DNA of 5,366 nt from Calditrichia bacterium (GTDB taxonomy: Bacteria; Calditrichota; Calditrichia; Calditrichales; Calditrichaceae), in the NCBI GenBank assembly GCA_027039465.1, contig JALWEA010000068.1, forward strand, positions 1 to 5,366, given 5' to 3'. Below the pieces are notes generated by a model, which searched no databases, was not told the DNA's origin, and was given only the letters and a program-made list of their open reading frames with translations. A program made the translations under genes and the position numbers. Below are positions 5,360 through 5,366 of this stretch, piece by piece (the stretch's first letter is position 1; the number at the start of each line of letters is the position of its first letter).

Positions 5360-5366
5360 GTTTCCT

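Overview
The window suggests a Gram-negative, flagellated, moderately AT-rich bacterium. The best fit is a member of the Fibrobacteres-Chlorobi-Bacteroidetes superphylum such as Calditrichota or Ignavibacteriota, but this placement is an inference. It rests on a beta-barrel protein with an S-A-Q signal-peptide end and a terminal Phe, an Ig-like lipoprotein with a carboxypeptidase-regulatory-like N-domain, a diderm-type comF, and a sigma-28 gene. No RNA gene, insertion sequence, phage gene or CRISPR array was seen.

Layout. Positions 1-299 (minus) hold the N-terminal receiver domain of a response regulator that runs off the left edge. Positions 369-1127 (minus) hold fliA, the flagellar sigma factor, with a very strong ribosome binding site and a sigma-54-like -24/-12 element at 1168-1184. 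Positions 1128-1648 are an AT-rich divergent intergenic region carrying several inverted repeats. The most striking are two adjacent palindromes (1537-1564 and 1576-1601) that share one 18-nt core. Positions 1649-2959 (plus) encode a secreted outer-membrane beta-barrel protein of unrecognised family, closed by an intrinsic terminator. Positions 3159-3887 (plus) encode ComF with its own likely promoter. Positions 3962-5359 (minus) encode a multi-domain Ig-like lipoprotein convergent with comF, and a GC-rich hairpin between the two probably terminates both.

Functionally this is not a tight operon. The left part is regulatory: a sigma-54-type promoter would place fliA in a hierarchical flagellar cascade, and the receiver protein lies just downstream on the same strand. 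The right part holds cell-envelope genes (barrel protein, lipoprotein) around a DNA-uptake or housekeeping gene (comF). I see no clear new defence or mobile system. The least explained items are the paired palindromes in the barrel gene's leader and the two envelope proteins of unknown role.
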